64,000 nt of DNA from Edaphobacter dinghuensis (GTDB lineage Bacteria; Acidobacteriota; Terriglobia; Terriglobales; Acidobacteriaceae), in NCBI RefSeq assembly GCF_014640335.1, contig NZ_BMGT01000002.1, forward strand, positions 868,001 to 932,000, written 5' to 3'. Shown in pieces: positions 16,833-26,290 of the stretch (position 1 is its first letter; each line of letters starts with the position of its first letter). The notes below the pieces were generated by a model. The model was not told where the DNA came from, made no database searches, and saw only the letters and a list, made by a program, of their open reading frames with translations. The translations under genes and the position numbers were made by a program.

Positions 16833-17690
16833 ATGTCCAAGACCGCCGTTCTCCTCATCGACTGCCCTGACCGCAAAGGTCTCGTCGCCGCCATTGCCAA
16901 CTTCCTCGTACAGCAATACGACGCCAACATCCTCAATGCCGACCAGCACCAGGACGTCGAGCTCGGCCTCTTCTTCATGCGTATCGAGTTCGCCACCGAC
17001 GACGCCCATTGCGACGAAACAAACTTCAGCGCTGCCTTCACGCCATTAGCTCAGCAGTTCAAGATGAACTGGCGCCTCACCTTTGCCACGCCCCCACAAA
17101 ACGTCGCCATCTTCGTTTCACACTATCTCCACTGCCTGGCCGACCTGCTCCACCGCCATCAGACGGGAGAGCTGAGCTGCAATCTCTCGCTCATCATCAG
17201 CAATCACGAAGCAGCAAGACCGCTCGCCGACTTCCACAAAATTCCCTTCCACTACATGCCCGTTACCTCTGCCAACAAGGTCGAGGTCGAACAACGGCAG
17301 ATGGCCCTGCTGAGCGATCACTCCATCGATCTGGCTGTCCTTGCCCGATACATGCAAGTCCTCTCCCCGCAGTTCGTCCGCGCCTATCCCCAGCGTATCA
17401 TCAATGTGCATCACTCTTTTCTACCCGCCTTCACAGGAGCACGCCCTTACCATGCCGCCTTCGCGCGCGGGGTCAAACTGATAGGCGCAACCAGCCATTA
17501 CGTCACCGAGGTCCTCGACGAAGGCCCCATCATCGAGCAGGACGTCACCCGCATCTCGCAGAACGACCAGCTTCCCGACCTGATCCAGAAAGGCCGCGAC
17601 CTCGAGCGCCTCGTCCTCTCCCGAGCTGTCCGCTGGCACCTCAGCGACCGCATCCTCTCCTACGCCAACAAGACCGTCATCTTTGCCTAA
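16833..17690 (+). CDS. purU: Formyltetrahydrofolate deformylase
   Basis: A 285-residue PurU. It hydrolyses 10-formyl-THF to formate and THF, balancing the one-carbon pool and feeding formate to PurT. The N-terminal ACT domain (residues 1-85, AVLLIDCPDRKGLVAAIANF) is followed by a formyltransferase-like domain with the catalytic Asn in SLIISNHEAARPLAD, His in INVHHSFLPAF and Asp in GATSHYVTEVLDEGPIIEQD. The length matches the family. It ends in a strong terminator. There is no obvious ribosome binding site. Confidence 0.96.
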   Translation: MSKTAVLLIDCPDRKGLVAAIANFLVQQYDANILNADQHQDVELGLFFMRIEFATDDAHCDETNFSAAFTPLAQQFKMNWRLTFATPPQNVAIFVSHYLHCLADLLHRHQTGELSCNLSLIISNHEAARPLADFHKIPFHYMPVTSANKVEVEQRQMALLSDHSIDLAVLARYMQVLSPQFVRAYPQRIINVHHSFLPAFTGARPYHAAFARGVKLIGATSHYVTEVLDEGPIIEQDVTRISQNDQLPDLIQKGRDLERLVLSRAVRWHLSDRILSYANKTVIFA

Positions 17691-17709
17691 CGCAGTGTCA
17701 CGCGCATAA

Positions 17710-17748
17710 GAAAGCGCACCCGAATCCGGGTGCGCTTTCTTTTTCTTT
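17710..17748 (+). terminator. Intrinsic terminator after purU
   Basis: AAAGCGCACCCG and CGGGTGCGCTTT form an almost perfect 12-base stem with a tiny AAT-C loop, followed by CTTTTTCTTT. It sits 20 bases after the purU stop. The A-rich left arm makes it partly bidirectional, which suits the convergent DsbA-like gene. Confidence 0.9.
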
Positions 17749-17758
17749 CCTCAAAAAA

Positions 17759-18781
17759 TTACTTGCCGGCCGCAGGCGCCCCTGTGCTGACTCCATCCAA
17801 CTGGGCCTGGTAGGCGATGATCTTCTTCAGCGTCTCATAGGGAATCTGTGTAATCGGCAAAAGATGCCCGTTTACGGCCAACTCCGGAGTCTGGTTCACG
17901 CCGGAGTCTTCCGCCAGCTTCACCGAAGCATCCACCTGCGCCTTAATCGCTGGCGTAGCCGCGCATGCATCAATCGCTGCCGGGTCCAGGCCTGCCTTGG
18001 TCACAGCGTTCTTCAGCGTGGCATCGCCGGTCTCCGCGGTCAAGCCAGCCTGCGTGTCGAATACCGCTGCAGCATAAGTAAAGAAGGCGGCGTCGCTATG
18101 CTTCTGTACGCAATACCCATATGCCGCACCCTTGAATGCAAACGGATGAATCTGGGCCAGCGGAAAGGGCTGAAAGATCACACGAGCGTTGGGGAAGTCC
18201 TTCACCAGCTGATCCATCGTCGACTGTGCCTCCTTGCAGTGCGGGCACTCCAGATCGGCAAACTCAACCAGCATAAAGTCTTTGCCGGCCGCGCCACGTG
18301 CTGCGCCATCGGCATGCTCCTCGAGCGTCTTACGCAGATCGGCAAACGGCGTCGCGCCAAACGAAACCACACCGTCGCCGGCGATGACATGGTGGCCATC
18401 GGGAGTCACGAAGAACGCCGCGGTCTGCACCTTCGCATTCGGCGACTTGTCCGAGATAAAGACCACCACCTTGCTCACGCCCGGAGCAGCCGTCGTCTGA
18501 ATCGCCTCGACTCGCCAGATGCGGTTGGAGTCGTATCCCCACAATGCCTTCAGAAAAGCATTTACCGTATCGACGGTCGGCGAAGCTGCGGTAAAGTACT
18601 TCGGATTTGCCGGAGGAAACGGGTCCGCTTTAGGGGTCTGCCCCAGATCATTCAACTGCAACGCCGGGGTCGGCGCTGTTGCCTTCGGTGCCGTATTTGT
18701 CGTCCCTGTCTGTGCTCCAGCTACTACCGCAACGCTGAGAACCGACGCCAATCCTGCCAACATGCATTTTGAAATCTTCAA
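17759..18781 (-). CDS. DsbA-like periplasmic thioredoxin-fold protein
   Basis: A 340-residue exported protein. The signal peptide is residues 1-23 (LAGLASVLSVAVVAGA-Q) and a Pro/Thr-rich linker follows. Residues 70-155 form an N-terminal domain of unknown role. Residues 165-330 are a DsbA/DSBA-like thioredoxin fold with the active site CPHC (LVEFADLECPHCKEAQSTMD), a cis-Pro segment near NQTPELAVNGHLLP, and two extra Cys (GYCVQK, DACAAT). It probably forms, breaks or isomerises disulfides of exported proteins. It lies 44 bases after nadE in the same direction. Confidence 0.9.
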   Translation of the reverse strand: MKISKCMLAGLASVLSVAVVAGAQTGTTNTAPKATAPTPALQLNDLGQTPKADPFPPANPKYFTAASPTVDTVNAFLKALWGYDSNRIWRVEAIQTTAAPGVSKVVVFISDKSPNAKVQTAAFFVTPDGHHVIAGDGVVSFGATPFADLRKTLEEHADGAARGAAGKDFMLVEFADLECPHCKEAQSTMDQLVKDFPNARVIFQPFPLAQIHPFAFKGAAYGYCVQKHSDAAFFTYAAAVFDTQAGLTAETGDATLKNAVTKAGLDPAAIDACAATPAIKAQVDASVKLAEDSGVNQTPELAVNGHLLPITQIPYETLKKIIAYQAQLDGVSTGAPAAGK

Positions 18782-18825
18782 AGAATCCTTCCCTCCGCCG
18801 CCGCTCTACGCGCGCAGCACTCCTA

Positions 18826-20514
18826 TTACACCTGAACCTTGACCGCTATGGGAAACCGGCGTCCCGTTCCGAACGATTTTTTTGTCACCTTCAACACCGG
18901 AGCCGCCTGCTGCCGCTTATATTCGCTCCGTTCAACCAGTTGCAGAATCGATCGCACCAGGGCCACATCCACTCCCTGCTCTTCCGCAATCTGCTCGGCC
19001 GAACAATACCGCTCCACGTAGGCCTCGAGGATCGGATCCAACACCTCATACGGTGGCAGCGAATCCGTGTCCCTCTGCTCCGGCCGAAGCTCTGCCGAGG
19101 GCGGCTTCTCGATCGTCGCCCACGGAATCACCTCACACTTACGGTTGACGTACTGGCTGATCGCATAGACCTTGGTCTTCATCACATCGCCAATCACCGC
19201 CAGCGCACCCACCATATCGCCATACAGCGTGCAATATCCCGTCGACATCTCGCTCTTGTTGCCCGTCGTCAGCACCAGCGAGCCAAACTTGTTCGCCAGC
19301 GCCATCAGCAGCCCTCCACGGATTCGCGCCTGCAGGTTCTCCTCTGCCAGCCCAAAGGGCGTTCCTTCAAACAGCGGTCGCAACGTCTGCTGATACTGCG
19401 CAAACACATCATGGACCGGCAAAAGCTCAAATCTCACGCCAAGATTCTTGGCCAGCGCCCGCGCATCCTCGATTGAGCCCAGCGAAGAGTACTCGCTCGG
19501 CATGCCCACACCAAGCACGTTCTCTGCTCCCAGAGCCTGCACTGCAATCGCAGCCACCAGTGCCGAATCGATGCCTCCGCTCAACCCCACAACAGCCTTC
19601 GAGAACCCGCATTTACGAACATAATCGCGAGTTCCCAACACCAGCGCACTCCACACCTCTTCCACTTCATCCAGCGGCGCAGGGTTGCTTGCAGCTTTCA
19701 TTCCGTCGGCTGCATCCGTATCGAAGATCACAATATCCTCGGCAAACGAAGCCCCTCGCGCCACAATGTTTCCCTTTGGCCCAATCACCAGCGAAGAGCC
19801 ATCGAAGACCAGACCATCGTTGCCGCCCACCTGGTTCACCATGGCTACATAGGCACCGTGCCGCTCCGCCAGAGCCGTCAGCATCCTTTGGCGTACCTGC
19901 GGCTTCCCCTGCCAGTACGGCGAAGCCGAAATATTCAAAATCATGCGCGGATGTCCAGCCAGTCCCTCCGCCTGCTCTCCCCATTTCACCATCAAGGACT
20001 CAACCGGATCGACCTGATACATCGGCCTCGGCCAGAAGCCTTTGTCATTCCAGGCATCCTCGCAGATCGTGATCGCCAGTGGCTGTCCATCGACTGCGGT
20101 CAGTGCCTGGTCCCCGGCCGGCTCAAAGTAACGCTGCTCATCAAAGACGTCATAGTACGGAAGCAGCATCTTCTGCTGCACAAAACTTACCTCACCGCCG
20201 CGCAGCAGAACCGCCACATTCCGCACCCTCTTGCCCACCGGCGACGTCGCCGGCATCACTGTCCCGCACAAAATCGCAGGTCGTCCACTCCCCGCCGTCC
20301 ACGCAGCGATCTCAGCCACCGCCTGGCCTGCTCTCGCAAGAAAGGAAGCCTTCTCCAGAAAGTCCGCCGGAGGATATCCGCAGACAGCAAGCTCTGGAAA
20401 AACAACAAGCGATGCGCCCTCTTCTCCAGAACGCATCGCATATTCAAGTATCTTTTTGGTGTTTCCGGCGAAGTCCCCAACCGTCGGATTAATCTGTGCG
20501 AGAGCTATCTTCAC
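18826..20514 (-). CDS. nadE: Glutamine-dependent NAD+ synthase
   Basis: A 562-residue two-domain enzyme that amidates deamido-NAD to NAD using glutamine-derived ammonia. The N-terminal nitrilase/glutaminase domain (residues 1-270) has the Glu-Lys-Cys triad regions VVFPELAVCGYPP, QQKMLLPYYDVFDE and AITICEDAW. The C-terminal ammonia-dependent synthetase carries the P-loop VVGLSGGIDSALVAAIA, then TTGNKSEMSTGYCTLYGDM. I place the start at GTG 20514, where the family sequence begins (KIALAQINPTVGDF). An in-frame start at 20595 would overlap the upstream glycosyltransferase gene by over 60 bases. An AAGG sits unusually close to the GTG. Confidence 0.95.
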   Translation of the reverse strand: MKIALAQINPTVGDFAGNTKKILEYAMRSGEEGASLVVFPELAVCGYPPADFLEKASFLARAGQAVAEIAAWTAGSGRPAILCGTVMPATSPVGKRVRNVAVLLRGGEVSFVQQKMLLPYYDVFDEQRYFEPAGDQALTAVDGQPLAITICEDAWNDKGFWPRPMYQVDPVESLMVKWGEQAEGLAGHPRMILNISASPYWQGKPQVRQRMLTALAERHGAYVAMVNQVGGNDGLVFDGSSLVIGPKGNIVARGASFAEDIVIFDTDAADGMKAASNPAPLDEVEEVWSALVLGTRDYVRKCGFSKAVVGLSGGIDSALVAAIAVQALGAENVLGVGMPSEYSSLGSIEDARALAKNLGVRFELLPVHDVFAQYQQTLRPLFEGTPFGLAEENLQARIRGGLLMALANKFGSLVLTTGNKSEMSTGYCTLYGDMVGALAVIGDVMKTKVYAISQYVNRKCEVIPWATIEKPPSAELRPEQRDTDSLPPYEVLDPILEAYVERYCSAEQIAEEQGVDVALVRSILQLVERSEYKRQQAAPVLKVTKKSFGTGRRFPIAVKVQV

Positions 20515-20531
20515 AGCCTTAAGTTTACTGC

Positions 20532-22046
20532 CTACGTGCCGGTTCCGCTCAAAACCACGTGCACGGTCCGCGCCAGAATCTTCAGATCCAGCCAAAGGCT
20601 CCAGTTCTCCACATAAGCTGTATCCAGCGAGATATAGCTATCGAACGAGGGGTCCTGCCTGGCCTCCACCTGCCACAAGCCGGTAATTCCCGGCAGAACG
20701 TCCAGCCTGCGCAGGTGAGCAAGATCGTACTGCTCTACCTCGGCAGCCATCGGGGGCCGTGGCCCTACCAGGCTCATATCTCCGCGCAAGACGTTATAGA
20801 ACTGCGGCAACTCGTCCAGCGAGTACTTTCGCAGCACCGCGCCAACCCGTGTAATGCGAGGATCATTGGCGATCTTGAAGAGAATGCCATCCCGCTCGTT
20901 CATATGCTCAAGGTCGGCCTTCAGCTTATCGGCATTCTTCACCATGGTGCGGAACTTATAGCAGGAAAAAGTCCTTCCCTTCCGCCCAATACGCTCCGCT
21001 CCATAAAAGATGGAGCCCTCGGAGTCCAGACGAACCGCAATCGCGATTCCAAGCATGATCGGTGAAGCCACCAGCAGCGCAGCCGATGCCAACACAATGT
21101 CCAGCGCGCGCTTGAGCAGAAACGCCCCCATGGGGAAGTCCCGCCGGTGGAGCGGAATCGTCGGAAACTGGCCGATATATTCGACCGGAGCATTCCACGC
21201 CAGGCCGTCATACATGTCGGGCACTACCCGAACGTCGATCCCGGCCGTACGCGCCTCTTCCACCATGCCAATTACCAGCTTCTTGTCAGCCGGGACAGAG
21301 AAGAAGATCTCATCCACAAAAAGCGATCGCGCCAGCGAAAGGCAGTTGCGCACATCGCCAATTACCTCTGCGTCGCCCGACTCCGCCTCCCGTTCCGTCA
21401 ATGCAACAAAGCCTTTAAACCGAAACCCAAGATGGTTCAGCGACTCAAGGTGGTTCCGCAGGGCATACCCTACCCGCCCGGCACCCACGATCAACACATT
21501 GCGGGTCTCCATCCCCTCCCGAAAGCGCTTGTATGCCATCCGCCGCCATATCGCGCGGCGCACACAGAGCAGGGCCGCCGAAAACAGGACCACCAGCGCG
21601 ACGACAATCCGTGAGATCGCCACACCGTTGAACAAGTACAGCGCCCCGCACAGGAGCAGCCCGGAGACCAGCACCGCCTGTACGGTCATCCTCTGTTCAT
21701 GCAATCCGCTGCGGTTCTGAATCGGGCCATACAGCCCATAGGACCGTGCAAAAAAGACCAGGCATGCCGCAAACCAGCCAATATACAAAAACAGCGTCCG
21801 AGGCGACGCCTCGATCAGGTCCGGGACGACATGCAGCATCGGAACCTGCGGGGGCAGGACCACCCTGACACGCAACGCCAGGATCACCGCTACAAAAACA
21901 GTTAACAGGTCCCACGAAGCCCATACCATGCTGGTCATCGAAGGACGGCGAAACAATCCAAATCGGGTCGAATAAGTTCTTCTGTCTCGAACAGCCCGTG
22001 CTCTCGCCGAAACAATAACCTGCTGCAAATAATCCGGTGTCGCCAT
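20532..22046 (-). CDS. Polyprenyl glycosylphosphotransferase for exopolysaccharide synthesis
   Basis: A 504-residue WbaP/PssY-type enzyme that transfers a sugar-1-phosphate to undecaprenyl phosphate, the first step of exopolysaccharide assembly at the inner membrane. Four N-terminal membrane helices are followed by a CoA-binding-like Rossmann segment (RNVLIVGAGRVGYALRNHLE). The C-terminal bacterial sugar transferase domain starts at KRALDIVLASAALLVASPIM and contains GAERIGRKGRTFSCYKFRTM, KYSLDELPQFYNVLRGDMSL, VGPRPP and PGITGLWQV. Start chosen at ATG 22046 (MATPDYL), which has AGAGG 8 bases upstream. A start at 22085 lacks this. No other EPS genes lie nearby. Confidence 0.93.
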   Translation of the reverse strand: MATPDYLQQVIVSARARAVRDRRTYSTRFGLFRRPSMTSMVWASWDLLTVFVAVILALRVRVVLPPQVPMLHVVPDLIEASPRTLFLYIGWFAACLVFFARSYGLYGPIQNRSGLHEQRMTVQAVLVSGLLLCGALYLFNGVAISRIVVALVVLFSAALLCVRRAIWRRMAYKRFREGMETRNVLIVGAGRVGYALRNHLESLNHLGFRFKGFVALTEREAESGDAEVIGDVRNCLSLARSLFVDEIFFSVPADKKLVIGMVEEARTAGIDVRVVPDMYDGLAWNAPVEYIGQFPTIPLHRRDFPMGAFLLKRALDIVLASAALLVASPIMLGIAIAVRLDSEGSIFYGAERIGRKGRTFSCYKFRTMVKNADKLKADLEHMNERDGILFKIANDPRITRVGAVLRKYSLDELPQFYNVLRGDMSLVGPRPPMAAEVEQYDLAHLRRLDVLPGITGLWQVEARQDPSFDSYISLDTAYVENWSLWLDLKILARTVHVVLSGTGT

Positions 22047-22352
22047 AGCGAACGCCTCTTTACTGTGATATCTCGGGGACTTCACAGTCGGTAAGATGCC
22101 AGAAAATCACCTAGGCATGTTGCACGATCAAAAAATTCAAATGCTGCAAGAAAAAACACGGTTCAGAGCATCAGGTCCCTATGCTAACTCCAATAGATTC
22201 AGAAGCTCACAGAAACCTGCGGAAGCAACGTGTTTGAGACTTAAGGATACGTTGCCCCCTACGACATAGCAACCTAAATCTGCAAAATTTTGCTACCTCT
22301 ATTAATGCATCTTGTTGATAAAAGTTGCGTTAATGCGTTTTCGCAGGCCGCA
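22047..22352. other. Intergenic region upstream of the glycosylphosphotransferase
   Basis: About 300 bases of AT-richer DNA that should hold the leftward promoter and leader. It contains an inverted repeat GCAACGT at 22225-22231 and ACGTTGC at 22249-22255. I looked for a c-di-GMP riboswitch and saw none. Confidence 0.4.
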
Positions 22353-23336
22353 CTATACCGGCACCGTCAGCTCATCAAGCGCCAGAAACTCCTTCAGCAC
22401 AGGGTCTTCGCTCTCTTCCATCTCTTTCATCGTTCCAAAAAAATGCGCCTTGCCGCCGTGCAGGAACACCACCCTGTCGGCCAGTTTCTTTGCAAACCGG
22501 GTGTCGTGGGTTACGACGATGCTGGTCAGGTGAAGCTGCTGCTTCAGGCGTTCGATCAGGTCTCCTAACAGGTGGGCCATCAGAGGGTCCACCATCGTCG
22601 TCGGCTCGTCGTAGAGAACCGCCTCCGGCTGGGCCGCCAGCGCTCGCGCAATCGCCACCGATCGCTTCATCCCCGTCGACAGGTCCGAGGGCAGCAGATC
22701 TTCCATCCCCGCCACCCCCACCATCTCCAACAAACCCTTAACTACCTGCAGAATCTGTTCCTCGGCCAGCTCGCCACGCTCTCGCAGCGGAAACGCTACA
22801 TTCTCGCCAACCGTCACCGAATCGAACAGCGCTCCATTCTGAAACACCATCGTCACCTTGCGCCGAATCGCCTGCAGTTCACGCTCATTGAGCCCGCAGA
22901 TGTCCTCCCCGGCTACCCGGATGATTCCCTTATCCGGCTTCAGAAAGCCAAGCAGCATCTGCAATGACACCGACTTGCCCACGCCGCTACGCCCCAAAAT
23001 GCACAGCGTCTCGCCCGAGTTCACACAGAAGCTGACGTCATCGAGCACCACAAAGCCGTCGAACGACTTGTAGACATGCTCAAAAGAGATATAGGAGCCC
23101 GGCTTGTTCCTGACATCCGGTACTGCCTCAGCCGCCGCCTCATTCTGCTGCGCGGCCTGCTCCATAAACTCTTCAACCACTGGAGCCACATCCGGCGAAA
23201 CCTCCGCAATCAGCGAGTCGTCCCCATCGACAAGATCGGTAGTCCCAGCGTCAGACACATGGGCCGATCCCTCATGATCCGTCGCCTCCACACCCCGTTT
23301 GTTCCGCGGGTCTCTCTCGCTGTCCTGCTCGGCCAT
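22353..23336 (-). CDS. MlaF-like ABC transporter ATP-binding protein with acidic N-terminal extension
   Basis: A 327-residue ATPase. Residues 1-78 are an acidic, probably disordered extension. Residues 82-320 form an ABC domain of the Mla/Ttg2A type: Walker [11 protein letters not shown]-loop VFQNGALF, the distinctive [16 protein letters not shown] signature, Walker [14 protein letters not shown] and H-loop IVVTHD. The TGM signature and DPTT(M)VDP segment are typical of MlaF-like ATPases that move phospholipids between membranes. No MlaE permease or MCE protein gene is adjacent, so its partner must be elsewhere. It lies 78 bases before mobA on the leftward strand order. Confidence 0.88.
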   Translation of the reverse strand: MAEQDSERDPRNKRGVEATDHEGSAHVSDAGTTDLVDGDDSLIAEVSPDVAPVVEEFMEQAAQQNEAAAEAVPDVRNKPGSYISFEHVYKSFDGFVVLDDVSFCVNSGETLCILGRSGVGKSVSLQMLLGFLKPDKGIIRVAGEDICGLNERELQAIRRKVTMVFQNGALFDSVTVGENVAFPLRERGELAEEQILQVVKGLLEMVGVAGMEDLLPSDLSTGMKRSVAIARALAAQPEAVLYDEPTTMVDPLMAHLLGDLIERLKQQLHLTSIVVTHDTRFAKKLADRVVFLHGGKAHFFGTMKEMEESEDPVLKEFLALDELTVPV

Positions 23337-23414
23337 CGTCCCTGCCTTCTTTCGGCTATTGTCTTAGTCTTATCAGATGCATAACCGACCCTCCGCTATG
23401 CAGCCTGTCCTGAA

Positions 23415-24122
23415 TTAATCAGTCTCCAGCAGTCCAGTAAAAGCCTCGGCTGCGCCAAACTCTTCGGGTGTATTCAGATTCGCAAACCACAGGTGCGATG
23501 TCGCTCGCTGTGCCTCTGTTGGCGCCCACCCATCCAAATCATTATCAAAAGCCGACAACTCTCCACTCCAGGGAAGGTTCAGGAGCGTCTCATCCGCATC
23601 CCATCCGCGCTGTGCCCCAATCGCCTTCGCGGCCTCCCTGAACACCGGAAGCAGCTTGAACTCTCCTCGCTCTACCGCCCCATGCACAAACGGCGCAACC
23701 TCATGATTTATTAGGCAAAGAGCAGGCTGCGGCCGGCCATCGACCGTAAATAAAGCTATCCTCGCATGCTGGGCCTTCATTACGCTCTTCGTCCACGCAT
23801 ACAGAAAACCCGCAGGCAGAAAAGGCATATCCACAGCCATAAACAGGCTCCACGCCTTCGTCGAATGTGCCAGCGCAGCCTCTATTCCGCCCAGCGGCCC
23901 ACAGCCTTCATGCAAATCCCGAATTAGCGGCGCATATGCCTCCAGCTCTTCCCTGTTTCCAAGGATAGAAACCTCCGCGCAGACCTGCCGCAACTTCTCT
24001 ACCGCCCGCAAGACCAGCGGCTTACCCGCCAGTTCCAGTAACGCCTTGTCCCGTCCCATGCGCGAGCTCTTCCCACCCGCCAGCACGTACCCGCTCACAT
24101 CAGACGGAGCCAGCCCCACCAT
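23415..24122 (-). CDS. mobA: Molybdenum cofactor guanylyltransferase-like protein
   Basis: A 235-residue nucleotidyltransferase. The signature is GYVLAGGKSSRMGRDKALLE near the N-terminus, then CGPLGGIEAAL and FMAVDMPFLPAGFL with the metal-binding Asp. MobA attaches GMP to molybdopterin to make the bis-MGD cofactor. The family also includes MobA-like proteins for other NTP transfers, so the substrate is inferred. Its ATG overlaps the stop of the M20 peptidase gene by one base (TGATG), so the two are cotranslated. Confidence 0.88.
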   Translation of the reverse strand: MVGLAPSDVSGYVLAGGKSSRMGRDKALLELAGKPLVLRAVEKLRQVCAEVSILGNREELEAYAPLIRDLHEGCGPLGGIEAALAHSTKAWSLFMAVDMPFLPAGFLYAWTKSVMKAQHARIALFTVDGRPQPALCLINHEVAPFVHGAVERGEFKLLPVFREAAKAIGAQRGWDADETLLNLPWSGELSAFDNDLDGWAPTEAQRATSHLWFANLNTPEEFGAAEAFTGLLETD

Positions 24123-25585
24123 CAGGCTCCCAGCAGGATAAAGAACCGCACAATCGATTCGATCCCGCGATGAAAGTTGGCCAGATGGAACTTCTCATTC
24201 GGAGCATGAAGATTGTCGTCCGGCAGCCCAAACCCCATCATCACCGTAGGAATCTTCAACTCGCGCTCAAAGTCCCCCACAATCGGAATCGATCCGCCCC
24301 CGCGCACAAACACCGTCTCCTTGCCAAAGACCTCGTGCATCGCCTCCGTGGCCGCCCGAACATATTCATTGTCCGTGCTCACCACAATGGCATCGCCCGC
24401 GTGAATCAACCTCACCTCAAGCTCAATTCCCTTCGGGCAGATCGACTCGACATACGCCTTGTACTGCATAAAGCTCTCCGCTGGGGTCATATCCGGAACC
24501 AGCCTCATGCTCACCTTCGCCAACGCCTTCGCCGGAATCACCGTCTTAGCGCCCGCTCCGATGAACCCGCCCGGCATCCCATGCACATCGAGCGTAGGCC
24601 GCGCCCACGTCCGCTCCAGCACGCTATACCCCGGCTCCCCCGTCAGCGCGACCGAACCCACCTCGGTCTCACGATAGTGCTCCTCGTCGAACGGCAGCGC
24701 CTTCCATGCCTTCAGCTCCGCAGCCGTAGGCTTCTGCACCTTGTCATAAAACCCCGGAATCAGGATCTTTCCATCCTCATCCTTCAGCTTCGCGATCACT
24801 TGCGCCAGCGCCACAAACGGATTCGGCGCTGCACCGCCATACATCCCCGAGTGCAAATCCGTGCGCGCCCCCCACGCCTCAATCTCGGTGTAGATCATCC
24901 CCCGCAGGCCGACGCACAGCGTAGGCAGCTCCGGCGCAAACATCTCCGTATCGGACACCAGCGCAACATCGGCCTTCAACTGCTCGCCATCGTTCCGTAC
25001 AAACGCGGCAATCCCCTCGCCGCCGACCTCTTCCTCGCCCTCGACGATCACGCGCACATTCACCGGCAGCTTTCCGCCCCCCGCCGCCATCAACGACTCC
25101 AGCGCCTTCACGTGCATCCACATCTGCCCCTTGTCATCTACCGCCCCACGCGCATAGATGTTCCCATCCCTCTCCGTAGGCTCAAACGGAGGCGTCTTCC
25201 ACTCGTCCAGAGGATCGGGCGGCTGCACATCGTAGTGTCCATAACAAAGCACCGTAGGCGCTGCCTTCCCATCCGCGCCCGGAGCAGCATGAAGCCAGTC
25301 CGCATAGACCAGCGGATGCCCGATCCGCATCGGCACCCTCCGCGCATGCCCCTCCTCGTCCACAATCATCTCTTCGGGCGTACTCGTCTCAATCAGGCGG
25401 ACGTTCTCCATCCCAATCCGCTTCAACTCTGCAGCCACAAACTCAGCCGCCCGGCGCACATCACCCACGTGCTCCGGCAGGGTGGAGACCGAAGGAATCC
25501 GCAGCAGAGCCTTCAACTCCTCCACAAACCGCGCCTGATTCTCCTTCGCAAACCCAACCGCAGCCGTCGTAAGATTCGTCTTCAC
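24122..25585 (-). CDS. M20-family dipeptidase/metallopeptidase
   Basis: About 487 residues. M20/M25/M40 zinc peptidase: metal ligands in VLCYGHYDVQPPD (His, Asp), ARGAVDDKGQMWMHVKALES (Asp), EGEEEVGGEG (catalytic Glu and Glu ligand), LVSDTEMF (Asp) and a C-terminal His after the dimerisation domain (VRGGGSIPIVGDFERELKIP; DDNLHAPNEKFHL). The family cleaves dipeptides or N-acyl amino acids in the cytosol. Start uncertain: GTG 25585 is used here, and TTG 25618 would add 11 residues. It is coupled to mobA by a one-base overlap. Confidence 0.92.
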   Translation of the reverse strand: MKTNLTTAAVGFAKENQARFVEELKALLRIPSVSTLPEHVGDVRRAAEFVAAELKRIGMENVRLIETSTPEEMIVDEEGHARRVPMRIGHPLVYADWLHAAPGADGKAAPTVLCYGHYDVQPPDPLDEWKTPPFEPTERDGNIYARGAVDDKGQMWMHVKALESLMAAGGGKLPVNVRVIVEGEEEVGGEGIAAFVRNDGEQLKADVALVSDTEMFAPELPTLCVGLRGMIYTEIEAWGARTDLHSGMYGGAAPNPFVALAQVIAKLKDEDGKILIPGFYDKVQKPTAAELKAWKALPFDEEHYRETEVGSVALTGEPGYSVLERTWARPTLDVHGMPGGFIGAGAKTVIPAKALAKVSMRLVPDMTPAESFMQYKAYVESICPKGIELEVRLIHAGDAIVVSTDNEYVRAATEAMHEVFGKETVFVRGGGSIPIVGDFERELKIPTVMMGFGLPDDNLHAPNEKFHLANFHRGIESIVRFFILLGA

Positions 25586-25677
25586 CGCTCCACCCCCAGA
25601 CCACGCTTCCAAGATCAACTTACTCGGACCCTTGTTTCACATCTCTACCAACAACGGCATCACAACCGAAGCAGTAA

Positions 25678-25729
25678 GAGCACGTCATCTCGACCGAAGC
25701 GAAGCGCAGTGGAGAGGCCCCTGTATTTC
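25678..25729 (+). repeat. Dispersed intergenic repeat, copy 1
   Basis: Begins GAGCACGTCATCTCGACC and ends GTGGAGAGGCCCCTGTATTT, with a variable middle. A second copy lies at 27911-27975. Both are between genes. The strongly conserved ends and variable, hairpin-forming middle suggest a REP/MITE-like element family. Confidence 0.7.
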
Positions 25730-25768
25730 GCCTTTACCCGTTCTAAATCCAAACCATAAAACCCGATC

Positions 25769-26170
25769 TTACCGGCGATACTGCTCGTCGCTGACATGCT
25801 CCATCCAATCGACGACCTTGCCATCCAACCGCTCCTGAATCGCAATGTGACTCATGGCCGTCGTCGGTGTAGCGCCGTGCCAATGCTTCTCCCCAGGTGC
25901 GAACCAGACCACATCGCCGGGATGAACTTCCTCGATCGCCCCGCCCTCCCGCTGAACCCATCCGCAGCCTGCAGTAACAATCAAAGTCTGTCCCAGCGGA
26001 TGCGTATGCCACGCGGTGCGCGCTCCCGGTTCAAACGTGACGCTGGCGCCAGCTACCAATGCCGGGTCGGGAGCCTGAAAGAGAGGGTCGATCCGCACAG
26101 TGCCGGTAAACCAATCTGCCGGACCCTTACCTGATGCCTGAGAACCGATGCGTTTGATTTCCATCCCCAC
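25769..26170 (-). CDS. Manganese cupin hydroxynitrile lyase (GtHNL type)
   Basis: A 133-residue single-domain cupin. From memory it is nearly identical to the characterised Granulicella tundricola hydroxynitrile lyase, which cleaves and forms mandelonitrile with Mn(II). Counting from the second Met (MEIKRIG), the metal ligands and active-site residues fall at the same numbers: His53, His55 (TAWHTHPLG), Gln59 and His94 (PGEKHWHG), with Ala40 and Val42 in the pocket as in the wild-type enzyme. The ATG-GGC at 26170 gives two extra residues, and ATG 26164 is the likely equivalent start. The physiological substrate is unknown. The fold is also used by other small cupins annotated as carboxymuconolactone decarboxylase-like. 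Confidence 0.88.
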   Translation of the reverse strand: MGMEIKRIGSQASGKGPADWFTGTVRIDPLFQAPDPALVAGASVTFEPGARTAWHTHPLGQTLIVTAGCGWVQREGGAIEEVHPGDVVWFAPGEKHWHGATPTTAMSHIAIQERLDGKVVDWMEHVSDEQYRR

Positions 26171-26290
26171 ATTCTACCCATCCTGCCCGTCACCCCTGAT
26201 CAACCTATAGAATTGGCCCCGCACGAACATTCATGCATCCAACGTAGAAGGAGTGACATAACCATCGAATGCAATCCAAGGAGATGAAAC

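Noticed and set aside
17009..18772. 587-codon plus-strand frame across purU and the DsbA-like gene
   Set aside because: Overlaps two clear family members on both strands and has an Arg-rich, domainless translation.
20515..20595. Upstream in-frame start for nadE
   Set aside because: Would overlap the preceding glycosyltransferase gene, and the extra 27 residues do not resemble the family N-terminus.
22047..22352. c-di-GMP riboswitch before the glycosylphosphotransferase
   Set aside because: Only a short GCAACGT/ACGTTGC repeat is present. The conserved GEMM core was not found.
24170..25759. 529-codon plus-strand frame opposite the M20 peptidase
   Set aside because: Arg/His/Pro/Leu-rich translation with no domain. 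It is a codon-bias shadow of the real leftward peptidase gene.
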